The notes: a model not told the origin generated them from the letters alone. A stretch of DNA of 64,000 nt from Doris montereyensis (GCA_037039925.1 JAXRKP010000082.1:72501-136500); one strand, 5' to 3'. Positions 24,241 through 57,770 are shown, counted from the first letter of the stretch. Made by a program: numbers and translations.

Positions 24241-25278
24241 AGGGGTAGGGGGGGGGTTCTGGAATGCCATTTTCGCCGAAAATGGGACAAATCTAGTCTA
24301 TCATACTAGTGGATAGAGCAGTTCATTCTCGTCATAATGATATCATAAAAGAAGCTCAGTATCGATTCTTTGAATTTATATGAATTTTTCGAAACAATAC
24401 AGGCCTATCTTTCAACACAGCTATTATACAATAAAAGCCAGAAATATTATCTTAAGTACAGCAAGTTGGTACTTATTGTGATCGCCACAATAAACGCTAT
24501 TCAAAACAACCTTATTTGTGGATCTATTATGAATATTGCCTTAGATCGGCCGGAAGTTACGGAAAATATTCCGCACACCTATTATCAAAAGGCACCATCT
24601 CAAAATGAGTAATAAGGTGCTGGTGCACTTGAAACAGTGTCAATAAGAAGTAGTTGAGAGCCTCTCAAGGTTTTATGATGTTTCAAAGTATTATCCTACT
24701 CTTTTGTTTAGGTTTATGGGAGAAAAATGTATTCAAATAACAGAAAATAAGAGAAAAAATACGAACATCTCAAAATGTCATTTTTGGACCGTTTTTTTCT
24801 AATTTAGCTCGCATTTTTTATCCGATTGACTTGAAATTTGGCACAAACCTTGTTTTTGATGCATGGAATAAAAGTACGCATGCGTTATATGTTAGTTTGT
24901 ATACTTTCCGAAAAATGAATTTTTAGTTGAATAAAATTGTTGTAAATTGTAAACATTTTATATGCAACTTTTAACACACCATAAAACTAAAAGTTTGATA
25001 GATTCGTCCAAACCCATGCAAATTTTTGTTCTATAAAAGTAAATGAAGGAGTGTACCAATCTTGAGATACATCCCAAAATAATTGATGCAGTTTTTACGT
25101 TTTGAAAATGCATGTTATTTTTAGCTTCATAAATCCAATATGGCGGCGTTGCCATGGCAACACCCGACAAAATTTAAGTTTCTCATATTTTCTCCTCTAA
25201 TCTGTAGAACTAAAAAAATCGAGGACCTAGTTGGCTTACTCTATGGGTTTGCAAAAAAAAAAAAGGCTTTCAGAACCC
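24241..25278. mobile_element. TTAA-flanked non-autonomous DNA element (~1.04 kb) inside a SINE
   Basis: TTAA lies on both sides (24237-24240, 25279-25282). The right end, reverse complemented, begins GGGTTCTGAAAGCC. The left end has GGGTTCTGGAATGCC after a short G-rich extension, giving inverted ends. No transposase is encoded. TTAA duplication is the hallmark of piggyBac-type transposition. A partial relative lies at 32238-32620 ('aaaatgggacaaa...agtggatagagcag'). Confidence 0.82.
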
Positions 25279-25282
25279 TTAA

Positions 25283-25345
25283 GTATCTTTCCCAAGAAAC
25301 ACAAGGTCGGGCCTAACCGAGTTGACCACCGATGCCATGAGGTGT
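25283..25345 (-). mobile_element. SINE, family B, head-side remainder
   Basis: It continues the SINE interrupted at 24240 ('atctttcccaagaaacaca') and ends in a degraded tRNA-like head ('ctaaccgagttgaccacc'). Confidence 0.75.
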
Positions 25346-26033
25346 GTCTTAAGGGATGTGTTGAAATTGCCACACGCGTCAATGGGCGTCAAATGGTCAA
25401 GTTTGAACACACGTGGTGACAACTTATCGGCTAAATGTTAGAATAACAGGCTTTTGAAGCGCATTTAAAAAAAAAAATATCAATACAATAGCTGTATATC
25501 ATTTATCATATATATACATGTATAAATATGTATTTATAAATACTTAATTTCATATAATATATAATAGAAAGAGTAACACTTCACCATGTAATGTTCGTCA
25601 AAGCCAAAACATTAAAAAGTTAAAGAAAATCACGCTTTCTTCTTTATTCTTCATACCAACTGATTGATTGACTCAAATCTGAGTTTTACACTGTCAATTG
25701 AATCAAACTGCTGTTAATGAAATTTTTATATTAAGGTACTAATTGAGGTATGATATTCAGTTCCATTTTTTAAAGTCTTTGGTGCTACTCCTCACCTTAG
25801 TTTATAATGACATGCAATGTATTCCAAAGTTTTAGTTTTACTGTGCTGGGATCAAAAGAGTGCAGGAGACAATCGATGTTTAGAGATGAGACCTGTGTTT
25901 GACAATGTTCTCTAGTTCTTCTTCTTCTTCTAATAACAAGTTTAAGCTGAGATAAACGCAACCATTTGTAGCTCAAAAAAAGAAAATATTCATTTCATTT
26001 ATTTTTGACAAAAGCACATTTGAGCAAATCACA

Positions 26034-26475
26034 TAACATGTCAAGACTGAGATGAAACTAATACAAAGAGATAATACAAGGTATGTTTATTGTGTAATGT
26101 GGGTTATTACATCTCACATAACATGTCAAGACTGAGATGAAACTAATACAAAGAGATAATACAAGGCATGTTTATTGTGGCACGGAAGTGGGTTATTACA
26201 TCTTACATTACATAATATGTCAATGTCAAGACTGAGATGAAACTAATACAAAAAGATAATACAAGGTATGTTTATAGTGTAATCACATGGAAGTGGGTTA
26301 TTACATCTTACATAATATGTCAATGTCAAGACTGAGATGAAACTAATACAAAGAGATAATACAAGGTATGTTTATTGTGTAATCACATGGAAGTGGGTTA
26401 TTACATCTTACATAACATGTCAAGACTGAGATGAAACTAATACAAAGAGATAATACAAATCACATGGAAGTGGGT
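26034..26475. repeat. Tandem ~70-120-bp repeat, about 5 copies
   Basis: The unit contains 'tgtcaagactgagatgaaac', 'agataatacaaggtatg' and 'tggaagtgggttattacatc'. Copies differ by internal deletions. Confidence 0.9.
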
Positions 26476-26559
26476 AACAACAACAACTTCTATATTATTT
26501 TTTATTATGGTTAGGTTACAACAATGTAGTGTAATCACATGAAAGCTCGTTATGACCTA

Positions 26560-26760
26560 GTTTTAAGTTCCTTCAAGACCATCACTGCCCAATAGAAAGG
26601 GAGCTTGATCCGGTTACGAATAGTGTGAGTGAAGTGGAACAGGTGATAATATTAATAATTACCTCCTGGACAGGACGCTAGTCTGACGCAAGCTCTTACT
26701 GATTAAATGCAGTACCAGTGCCAGTGCCAGGCTGAACTGGGATAAAAATCTAACAGAGAG
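26560..26760 (-). mobile_element. SINE, family B, truncated
   Basis: Tail and body ('gttccttcaagaccat', 'cctcctggacaggacgctag') are present. The tRNA-like head is absent and replaced by unrelated sequence after about 26700. Confidence 0.75.
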
Positions 26761-26804
26761 CAGATAAAACCCGTCATGAAGGGGTAGTAGTACTAGGGTT
26801 TTCA

Positions 26805-26945
26805 TCGTCACTTACCCAAATCCACCATATGCCTTATGGTGAATGTAGAGGGAAAAAGCAAGATGATAGACGTGTGAAAGAGCGGAAGGAAAGATATAGG
26901 ACCTACCAATCGTTCACACCCTCCACCCACTGCCCACAAGAGGGG
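26805..26945 (-). mobile_element. SINE, family C, partial
   Basis: It contains the family C core ('aaaaagcaagatgatag', 'ggaaagatataggaccta'). Confidence 0.65.
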
Positions 26946-27177
26946 GGGGGTAGGGTAAGGTAGGGTAGTGTCCACACAACAAAATCTATTTGAATTACAT
27001 TTTATTTATTTTGTCCTTGCGGTTGAGATTTCTATGATGGCAAGGAGCTTTCCTCTTTTAAGAAATGACTTCTTTTTGGCAACAATTTGACTGAATTTAA
27101 TAACAAAAACAAAAAAAAACAACGGAAAACAACAATATTGATATGTGTAATAAATCTTCTATGATACATAAAGCTAC

Positions 27178-27712
27178 ATCATTCAAAGAACAATACAAAA
27201 AAATCCTGTATTATTCAAAGAACAAAAAGGCAATCCATCATTCAAAGAACAAACAAAAATAACCCTACATTACTCAAAGAACACAAAAGTCATCTACAGC
27301 TTTCAAAGAATTCAAAAATCATCCACCTCATTCCAATAACACAAAAGTTATCCACATCTTCCAAAGAACACAAAAATCATCCACATCATTCAAAGAATTC
27401 AAAAATCATCCACCTTATTCCAATAACACAAAAGTCATCCACATCATTCAAAGAACACAAAAGTTGTCCACATCATTCAAAGAACACAAAAAGTCATCCA
27501 CATCATTCAAAGAACACTAAAGTCATCCACATCATTCAAAGAACACAAAAGTCATCCACATCTTCAAAGAACACAAAAATCATCTACATCATTCAAAGAA
27601 CACAAATGTCATCCACATCATTCAAAGAACACAAAAGTCATCCACATCATTCAAAGAACACAAATGTCATCCACATCATTCAAAGAACACAAATGTCATC
27701 CATATCATTTGA
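27178..27712. repeat. Minisatellite, ~29-30-bp unit
   Basis: The repeated unit is 'cattcaaagaacacaaaag' + 'tcatccacat', nearly perfect from about 27420 to 27700 and more diverged upstream. The plus ORF through it is an artefact. Confidence 0.93.
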
Positions 27713-27719
27713 AGAGCAA

Positions 27720-29140
27720 AACAAAACAAAAAAAGAAAGAAAGACAAAAAACCAAACCAACAACAACAAAAAAAAACCCATGAGTATTTTAAGATAAAAA
27801 TCTACATCTCTCAAAGGACACAAAAACCCCTATATCATATGATGAGCACCAAAAAAAAAACCAACCCCAAAACCCACAAAAAAAACACCAAACCAGCCAA
27901 AAATAATAACTAAAAAAAAAAAAAAACCATGAGTATTTTATGGTAATAAACTTGCATTATTCAAGCACAAAACACATTGAAATCAATCAAGTCCAAAATT
28001 ACTATAAAAATCATTCAAGTCCAAGCTTAAAATTGATAGCGTCTAATCTAGAATGAAAAATATCTAAGGAAAGACTGTAAGTGTAAGTGGCTATCATTGT
28101 TTTGGCTATTTCTCTTTGCGATTACGCAATAATAGTTATGTGTAGATACATAACAACACGTGTGTTTTTTGGGTGATTGTCGGATTTGTTTGCTTTGTTT
28201 TGTTTTTCTTGTCACATTTTTGCAGTTTTCAGCGTGCAATTACGCAATAACTAACACCCATCTATAGATAGTTATTAAGTAGAAATAATTTGGTCGCCCA
28301 AATTTCACACACTTGTGCAAACCGTGCAGTTATGCAGCACAGCGTGTAATTATCCAGCAACTTCTGTACTAAAGTAGGAAGTCCTTTAAAAAAACAACCC
28401 AACCCAACCGCATAAGAATAATAACAACAGACAAATTTAAATCACACACAAAAAGAATAGAAGAAAACAAAACAAAACAATACTAAAATGCAAGAAAAAA
28501 GACAACAAAAAAAAACCCAACAAAAAAAAAATAAAATAAACCCAAAAGCACTTCTGTCAGTCTAATGAGAAACAACAATTTTGAGCCAAAATGAGGAGAG
28601 AACATGAGAAAGCATTTTTACATTTAAAAAAAAAAAGAATTAAAGGCTCATGACGTCAGCCATTATTAAGTCTCTATTCGGCTGCAAACCGTGATCAATA
28701 TCAGTGGTATTTATATCACAAATCACAGCTTCACACTTAATCAATATTCAACAGATCTCCTGTATCTGGTTTCAAACTAAGTTTCGACAGAACATCACAC
28801 AAGCAAGAAACAATTAGCTGGATCCAATGTAATTTAAATTAAATATTCTCACCTACAATGGAAACGACAGTAAACTATGTACACTGAAACTAAAAAAATA
28901 GACAAAATTTTAGTCTTATGTTAATTTCTCTTTTGTCTTCTGGTTAAATGCTATTTTTAGATATTGTTATAAACCATAGGGAATTTAACATAATGTTTTT
29001 TGCTGTTGTTGACATTTTATCTTATCTTATAAAGAAAAGGCAATGTCACAGTGCATTGCTGTTTTAAGACATTCTTTGAGCAATAAAGCAATTTCTACAG
29101 CATGTCAGACAAAGCTGCTCCTTCTTTTTCTTCTTCTCAA
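27720..29140. other. No gene recognised; A-rich
   Basis: Sequence dominated by A and AC runs (27720-27940, 28380-28560). No coding or element structure is visible. Confidence 0.5.
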
Positions 29141-29146
29141 TAATAT

Positions 29147-29310
29147 ATTAATAATAATAATTCATAATTTATATAGCGCCAATATCCATAAGAATATGCT
29201 CGAAGGCGCTTTACAATGACGTTATGATTCAAGCAGGGTGACAATGATAATAAAGTACATACCTAGATAATAGTAGACAATTAATAATACATCAAAAACA
29301 CAAGTATACA
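29147..29310 (-). repeat. Dispersed 'tatagcgcc...ggcgctttac' repeat
   Basis: An (AAT)n-like run followed by 'aatttatatagcgccaata' and 'ctcgaaggcgctttacaat'. This wording is widespread in invertebrate genomes as the end of a dispersed element; the orientation is inferred from the AT-rich tail on the left. Confidence 0.6.
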
Positions 29311-29604
29311 TAAGCTATTACAATCACGCATTCAACTTAGTGTATCGAATGCAGAACGAAAAAGTTCTTCCTCTTCTACTTTTTCTTCTTCATACTAACA
29401 CACACAGGTTATGTGCTTCACCACACATTGCTCTTTCTCTTTGCTGTTATTTCCACTGGCAATTTATTGTCCATTAATACTCCCTAGGCGTTTCTACTTT
29501 CACTTTCAATCAGTAAAAACCCAATAAATGCATGCTGAAAGTAAAAGTGCGGTGCTCCTCAAAACTGATTGTGTGTCATTACACTACAGTGAGAAGAATT
29601 CAGG

Positions 29605-29805
29605 TTATAGTAGCAAGGCAGTAACATTAACATCTGTCTTTGGCACTCTGGAATTTGCAAGAAAATCTGTAGTGTTTTCCGATTGAGAGACGTCCACATC
29701 AGAGCTCAGATCGGTCCACCTTAGAGTTTGAGGCCGTCTTTTGCATGCAGAGGATTTTCCCTCTTTAATTATCACGTCTAAGAGGCCACTTAAAAAAAAA
29801 CACAC
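29605..29805 (-). other. Possible coding exon or ORF, unrecognised
   Basis: A minus-strand open frame of 66 codons ending DVNVTALLL-stop. It is hydrophilic, of average composition and not made of simple repeat, preceded by an 'ag' after a T-run. I recognise no family. It lies downstream of the CYP4 gene and upstream of the USP30-like gene. Confidence 0.2.
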
Positions 29806-30237
29806 CCTACCTCAGTCTGGATAAAAGGCTGCTTTCTATTTCGCCAGAACGCTAAATGGTCTGCCAAATTAATTCAATGCAAAACAAAATAAACAGTAAC
29901 ACACAAAAATTCAAAATTCCTACTGAGTTGCCAAAGACATGCATTTTTTAAAAACATCACAGACAAAGCAAAATGGAATCGCAATCACAAAACAAGGACA
30001 CAGATCATAATCTCTTAAAACAAATATCAGTAATACCCTTCTGATCATACTGTCCAAAGGGATTGAAAGGAAACAAAAATGCAAATATAACTGTAAAACA
30101 ATGACACAAAGATAGTTAGTAGTTCCATAGACACAGTTAGCTCCAATCCCATGGCACCGGGTAGACATTTAAAACTTTGCCCAGGCAGCCCATGAAATTT
30201 TCACGGTGAAAATTGTGTGCACATTGAGCCTCCTTAA

Positions 30238-30378
30238 CATAAAATCCAAACATTGGCAATAAGGAAATTATTTCAAAAGACCACATAAAATCCAAACATT
30301 GGCAATAAGGAAATTATTTCAAAAGACCACATAAAATCCAAACATTGGCAATAAGGAAATTATTTCAAAAGACCACAT
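30238..30378. repeat. 46-bp tandem repeat, three identical copies
   Basis: The unit is 'ataaaatccaaacattggca' + 'ataaggaaattatttcaaaa' + 'gaccac'. Copies are essentially identical, so the amplification is recent. Confidence 0.97.
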
Positions 30379-30425
30379 AAAGCATCGAAGAAAAGAGAAT
30401 TTCTTAATCTTTGGTTGATTTGAAG

Positions 30426-30720
30426 TAAAGTTCCTTCAAGCCTGATACGGCCCATAGAGCCGGAGCTTATCCCGGTTTCCATTGCGTGAAGCTGAACAGG
30501 TGATAATAATCACCTCCTAGATAGGATGCTAGTCTGATGCAGGTTTTTATCACCAAGCTAGTCCTTGTACCCATTTTTGCCCCTGGGTCATGTGGGGAAA
30601 TGCGAGTTAAGCATCTTTCCCAAGGAACACAACGTTGGGCCTGGCTTTGCCAGGATTCAGAACCTGGGACCTCATGATCCCCAGTCATGCAGTCTAACCA
30701 CTCGGCCACCAACGCCACAT
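30426..30720 (-). mobile_element. SINE, family B, full length
   Basis: The tail-side 'gttccttcaagcctgata' runs to a tRNA-like head with 'ccactcggccaccaacgcc'. It contains 'gcgagttaagcatctttccc', the intact TTAA site that is interrupted in the copy at 24.2 kb. Confidence 0.9.
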
Positions 30721-30941
30721 ATCTCAAGCCAGACAATCTACTAAAATATCATAAATATCAAAATATCAAAGCAATAATGTCTTAAAGTAGCCCTACAAAT
30801 GACAAGAAAAAATATTCTTATAACTCATTTACACAATCACAAATCGCACTGAACATTTCACAGAATCAGATTTTCAAAATGAAAATGTTGGTAAAAAATG
30901 TTTTAAAAATGGATTTTTAAAAAACCCAATGCATCAGGATC

Positions 30942-50859
<19,918 letters not shown>

Positions 50860-51792
50860 TTCTTTGCCTGACCCTTTTAAGAATAAAGAAAAAAGATTTA
50901 TTGTTATTTTCCTCAACTCTTAGCGACAGTAAATGAATAAAGTTTCATGAAAACATGTGAGTCCTTATGACGTCATTTTTCATGGCAAGCAAAAACGTAA
51001 TAAATCATCAAATAGGGCTGCAAACACCATTTTATTTATTTTTTATATTAATTTACGATCTACTTTAGTCTTTAGAATGTAGCAAAGAGAAATTAATAAT
51101 CTGTTGTACACAAAATGGACATACACAGCTAGAGTTGAATATTTTAAAAGATCTAAACAAATAGATCCACTCATGAACTTACGAGAGAGTTTCAAGGAGG
51201 GAAGAAAAACAGACATCTTCATTTACATCATATGAGTAAAACGAGCTTTTCTATTGGTTTAAGGCTCCTAATATTTATAAGGACATGAAAGAACCATGCA
51301 TTTGATCATTTAAAGGACAAATCTTATATATAATGGACTTATGCGTTTAGACAGTTTCACCGACGATAATAGAAACTTTACATGGCACAGTTGAAGTGTC
51401 TTGATTTTTTACCGGATCTCAATACCAATTCTACTAAACTGCTTCCCACTTCAACTTAAACCTCAACAAAACCCGTCAATAGTATAAAAAAAACAACTCA
51501 TACAAGCCAGACTCAACAATAAAATTAAAGTGAAAGCAGTCCACACATAGGCCTACTACCCCATAGCTATCAACCTTTTCAAATGGAAAAACAGACTCTG
51601 ACCCGTGCAAACTAGATTTAACTTGCATGACTGCCCCTAATATTACAGAAAACATTGATAATTCAACTTAAATGTACCGCCTTGAGGTAAATAACAAAAA
51701 GTCTGCCAATCGCTAGCCTATCTGGAGAAATGCAATGGTAGTTTTGCGAACTCAGAATGGTGTCTCCGGATTGTTACCACCCAATATCTATG

Positions 51793-52160
51793 AGCCTCTG
51801 CCTTTGAATAAGGGTTTCTTTAAAAAAAATACAGTAAACCTTCATACATGCTTTTCAAGGTAAATACAAGACTCACAGACTCAAAGCCAAACAAGTATAC
51901 TACGAACTGGTTGGTAGCTGATACCCAATCCATGAACAGTAAGCAGTCTTGGCCCTTAGTGAGAGATTGAGAAATCTATAGCCTCTGTCTTTGAATAAGG
52001 GTTTCTTTTAAAAAAGATACAGTAAACCTTCCATGCTTTTCGGGTTGCAAATATAAGAACAATCCTTTTTACGAACTGCTGAGTAGCTATGCCCAATCAT
52101 CAACAGTAGGAGCAGTCTTAGAATATGCCCTTTGCCCTTAGTGAGAGATTGAGAAATCAT
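51793..52160. repeat. ~185-bp tandem duplication
   Basis: 'gaataagggtttcttt' ... 'gcccttagtgagagattgag' occurs twice, at 51793-51977 and 51978-52160, with small indels. It lies upstream of the CYP4 start. Confidence 0.9.
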
Positions 52161-54180
52161 GCTGGTAGGCAGGCCATGCTGGCAAGCAGGCAACGGAACT
52201 TTATGGTGTAGCCAATACACACCCATTTCTACCCAACAAGCAGGCAACAAATCAATGAAAGTTTCCTCTTTCACCAACACCACATTGGTTGGACACGCAT
52301 CTTTGATTTAATTGATAACGATAAACCTCAATTAATTTTCATAACGTATGCTTAAGCAATGACGAATTTCGAACATTGTTAGTTTTTTGTCTACACAAAA
52401 CGTTGTGCATCATGATGCTGCACTGTCTGATAGGTGGATGAAATGGGCCCCTTGCCATCTGGCACATAGAGAGAATTTGCAATTAGCATATTAGGCCTGG
52501 CCGTTACTCGATCCATTACTCGATACCAACGAATACAAGGCTTTGAGGCATTTTACTCTAATCCAACCAGTCTCGAGACCAGAGGTGATGAATACTAACC
52601 TGTTTTAATACCAACCTATGCTGTTATTACTAGCTACTCTGCCTTGATGAGACCAGATTGAAAGTGAGAGGCAGGGCTGACTGAAGCAGTCCCTTTGTCT
52701 CTTCATCGGCACCTTTCGCTTGCCCGTTACCCCTGCTCTAAATAATTCTTTGCAGCACCCCCATCCCATTCTTTTCACGCTAATCCTTTTGAGTATTAGC
52801 CTAGCTAACTTTCAGGCCACTGTCCCTACCCTCTTCTTCTACCACAGTGACGACAGTTTATTACTAATTACTACAGTATCTCAGTGGGTCTGTCATCTAT
52901 TGCGACATGGCGACATTTTGATCAGCGTGGAGGTCACATGAGACCCCTCCTCCCCCGCCTACATCCTCCGTAGCCATAAACGCATGAGGGCCAAGGCCCA
53001 AAGTGTTCATATTCCTTGCTCTGAATGCCATGAATGCACGAGACCTTCTCACTGTATTCTTCAAAGCGAGTACTGGAATAATGTAAGACCAAAGGAGACG
53101 GTAGTTGGTATCAACAAGAAATAGAAAAGCGAGTCTTGCCCAGGCCTAGAGCACACATCTTTTACAGCTGAGTGGCATTGCTCGATGATCTACACCTCTG
53201 GTTTAATTGAAACGCCTTCATTGTTGAAGTTTATGTACAATGACATTTAAAACACGTCATGACAACTTTGACAAGTAAATTGCCTGTTAAATATCGTGCT
53301 GTTAGTCAACCTGTGCATGCTGTCAAGGGACCAATTTACATAGAAAATTCTGTTTCCTCAGCCAGAATGCTGGTAGACGGATCCGCGGTGCTATGCGTTG
53401 TGTTCTTAGACGACATGCTACTACTGTAGTATGAAAACAGTCCACACATACCAAATCCACCAAATATTTTCAGAATTAGTATATATACAACCGACACATA
53501 TTGGACTCGCCAATATAGTATGAAAACAAAGCTGTGCATAAAAAGAATTTGAATACTAGTACTATCTGTGCTGGGGAAAAATAGGATAAATCACTCTATC
53601 AACTGCTATATATACCTTTTTCGTCTCTACTGTGATGACAAATATGTATAAACTTTGATGGAAGATTTGATTCTGTAATATGGCTGGATACACGTACATC
53701 TAAATCAAAGCCCTTGAATTTTCAAAGTCATTCCAAGGTCCTGTGTAAAAAAAAAGAAAAGAAAAGAAGAAAGGAAAATGATACTTTAGTGTACAAATTA
53801 TTTTCATAATTTTACTTAACTTCAACATCATTTTTGTAACAGAAATTAACCGAATCCTGTACCCTTCTTTTTGTTGTTGTTGCTCTTATACATATTTACA
53901 ATTACATCAAATAAATTATGTCCCCCTCAACCATTTTCTCCAAACAATGGATCGGGCTAGATCAATTCAAAGTTGTAGGAAAGAAATCTGATTGTAATAA
54001 TAACAAAGTATCATTTCTAATTTACATTATTTAGTTACCATAAAAATTCTCTGAAAAGTAGATTTACTCATACAATGATTACTATGTTGATTACGTCATT
54101 ACCTACCAAGAGAAGAGAGAACATTTCTAAAAAGAGAGAAAGTATTTTACTTTCAGATAGAGATAGAATATATATAGAGA
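52161..54180. other. No gene recognised; 5' flank of CYP4 gene
   Basis: Short ORFs only, without family motifs (the longest is about 73-90 codons). No promoter element can be named. Confidence 0.5.
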
Positions 54181-54189
54181 GAAAGAAAG

Positions 54190-54675
<486 letters not shown>

Positions 54676-55019
54676 TAGTAGTTTTAATCAAAATAAAAGT
54701 TTAAAGAATAAAAAATAAAGCTCTAGATTCAGATCTAGCTCTGGAGCTATGTCTATAAGAATCCTTGGAATACAGCTCTATTGTACCCGACCCCACCTAC
54801 AGAAAGATAAACAGAAGATAGAAAAAGTGCAACCCCAAGCTGCTTGCTTCATATCTTATTATATGGTATCCTGTCAGAGCCTAGGTAGATCGTTTGACCT
54901 TTATTAAATGTCTCATAAATCCTAATACAATGTCATTGTCATTGAGTTTTTAAAATGATTGAACCTGCAATAATCAATCAGGCAGGACAATGCACATTCA
55001 TTCATTATACAAGTATTTT

Positions 55020-55870
55020 AAATTAGATCTTGAGCCTAGATCTATAGAGCTCCTTATCAATGGCATTTAAAAAAAGAAATAATAGATCTAGTAGCCTATT
55101 TATATATATTATAATTAATGCTAATTAATAACACTAAGAACAGGAGACTGCATCACAAATCAAGACAGCCAAAATGCATCATAGGAAGCAGAATGCTAAA
55201 AAATCTTAACTTTCTTAACTTACATCTAGATCTAGATTCTAGCATCCCTTCGGGGATCTAAGAAAGACAACAATCGTCTGGTGCTTTTATATTAATATTA
55301 CAATACACGATGGTTGGGTGGGGGGGGGGTGGTGCTACCGCTGCCACCTCAAGATAAGACTACATTTAGATCTAATCTAGATCTAGATCTACTTGATACC
55401 GCTTCGTCCTAGGCATCTAGATTAAGATAGGCATAGAGTAGCCGTCAAAAAGTTGAATGACTTTCAGTAACTTTCACAGTAACAATATTTTAGAAACCTA
55501 TATTATATAATTCTAGATCTAGATCTAGATTTCTAGATCTAGATCTACAACTAAAAATCTAGATCTAGACTGTTTCATACCAGATGATGCCTAGACGACC
55601 TCATAGATCGCCTGTGACCTCATAGGTCGCGAGCTAGCTTTCAAGATCTAATCATATGACGAACTAGAGATAGATCTAAATCTGAACTTGTTACCGTTTC
55701 ATTCATATAGCCTGGATCTTAAATTACGACTACTCTAGATCTAGATCTAGATTGTTTGTAGAACAGTTCTGAGGATAGAATCAAGGCCGCTAATAGAAGG
55801 CCTAGCATTTCATCAGATCAAAGCCAACTAGATCTAGATCTAGCTCTGCTAACTCTGTTGTTAGAATCTG
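55020..55870. repeat. Dense AGATCT/TCTAGA palindrome cluster
   Basis: More than a dozen 'agatctagatct' type words, often in runs of 12-18 bases, scattered over 850 bp with unrelated sequence between. The densest such cluster in the window. Confidence 0.85.
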
Positions 55871-55984
55871 GACTGTCAGTTAGATCTTAAATCTACAAGA
55901 CTTTCTTGTACTACGCACATCACTATCATCACACACACACTAATTATTAAGATTGAATCCAACACTAGTTAATTGTTTTATTTT

Positions 55985-56088
55985 TATTTTCATGGTATAA
56001 AAATCAGATCAAAATATTTCCATTTTCAATCATGTTTCATAATTGTTCTGTCGGTCTATCTCTTTTCTCTTTTTCATTTTTTCTTCTT

Positions 56089-56134
<46 letters not shown>

Positions 56135-56640
56135 GATACAATGTAGATAGAGATACAAACTTATTGTTAATATTAAAATCACTGTATATATTTATAATCT
56201 GATACTAGAATGATTAAAATCATATCAAAATATTTCCATTTTCAATCATGTTTCATAAGGTCTCTCTCTCTCTCTCTCTCTCAGTCGGTCTGTCGGATAG
56301 ATTCCCTTATTGTTAATATTAAAATTGTATATATTTATAATGCAAAACGAGTACTGTACTGCGTTAAATGAAGATGGTATAAAATCAGTCATCAAAATAT
56401 TTCCATTTTCAATCATGTTTCATAAGGTCCCTCTTCTCTTCTGTCGGTCTGTCTCTCTCTCTCTCTCCCTCTCCCTCTCTCTTTCTCTCTTTTTTCTCTC
56501 TCTCTCTCTCTCTCTCACATACACACACACATTATACAATGTAGATAGAGATACAAAATCTTATTGTTAATATTAAAATCACTGTATATATTTATAATGC
56601 AAAAATCTGTACTGCGTTAAATGAAGATAAAGACAAGTCT
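55985..56640. repeat. ~200-bp tandem repeat, three copies, each with CT array
   Basis: The unit contains 'atcaaaatatttccattttc', 'aatcatgtttcata', a variable CT/CA array and 'ttattgttaatattaaaatc'. Copies start at about 56005, 56222 and 56390. Confidence 0.9.
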
Positions 56641-57219
56641 CATAGTAACACTAGTAACAGTAGTGAAACAAATTATTTAGTGATTTTCAATCAAATGGCC
56701 AAACAACAATATGAATTAGACCAAAAGCAAAAAAATAACAACATTGAGGATTACAAAGTAAACTTACTGAACTTATACACTAGTGTACAGTGCACAACAA
56801 CAGAAATTTGTGCACTTAGATAATAAATGAACCCTTGGTTTCCAAATTCAATTGATAAAAACAGTTTTACAGAAATATCTGTTTACTGATTCTAAAAATC
56901 TAGATCAGACATGAACTTGAGTGAGAAGAATGGACTGTAATATAAAATTAGGAGATGAAACAGGACAGGTCTGTCTTAAATCATCTGTATGGACTTGTAT
57001 CCTGTATGGGTGTTATAATTGTTACCCTGTGTGTATTCTTTATTGATAAACTAATCACTCCCAGTGTAGCTCTTCTACCCATAAAATGTATGAATTGGAT
57101 TATTGTTATTGTTGTAACCTGCTCTTCTTCCGGTTTCTCCTACAAAAATTGTAGATGTTTGTCCTTCGCTCAATAAAAATGAGATTTAGATCTCAACCCG
57201 TATCCATCAATTTCTAGGA

Positions 57220-57770
57220 TGGCGGCCCAGCCATCCTCAGGTTATGGGCCCAGGAACATCACCTTCAATGGTGATGAGAGATTAGTTATCCATGAGGATA
57301 TTTTATGTCCCGTCGACAATGACGATTGACGTTCAGAGAATCGATCTCCCAGCTGCTTGTTCCCTCTCTTTAATATTAAGTGCATCATTACGAATCCACG
57401 GTGAAAAGGCAAGAGTACAATGAGGCATCGCTTGTTAACCATCCAGATGAGTCAATCACCCTTCTGAGCAGAACGGAATCATCGGCTCTCAAGCAAGCTG
57501 AGAAATAAAACTCTTTTGCTATGGTGTTGAAAGGATCTAAGAATATACCATTTATTACACTGACAACTCAATGAGAGAAATCAGTCGTTCAGGGAATTCA
57601 AAGAAAGTCTTTCGAAATCAAGAGGAGAACGTTCAACTTCAAAGTCTTCCTCGACTTACAAACGCCCGTTACACCGGTACCAAAGTCACACAACACCAAA
57701 CAAATTCAACCATGATCGAAAGTGAAAAACGCAATTAGATTTCAAGATTCTTGAATGGATTGTCCGGAAT
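57220..57770 (+). pseudogene. Coding-like fragments of unknown gene(s)
   Basis: An ATG at 57220 opens MAAQPSSGYGPRNITFNGDE and closes after 36 codons. At about 57418 the frame reads YNEASLVNHPDESITLLSRT. At about 57589 a Ser/Arg/Lys-rich stretch reads SFREFKESLSKSRGERSTSK. These are protein-like but out of register with each other, as if joined from pieces. They precede the shrunken copies of the long-TIR element. I recognise no family with confidence. Confidence 0.35.
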
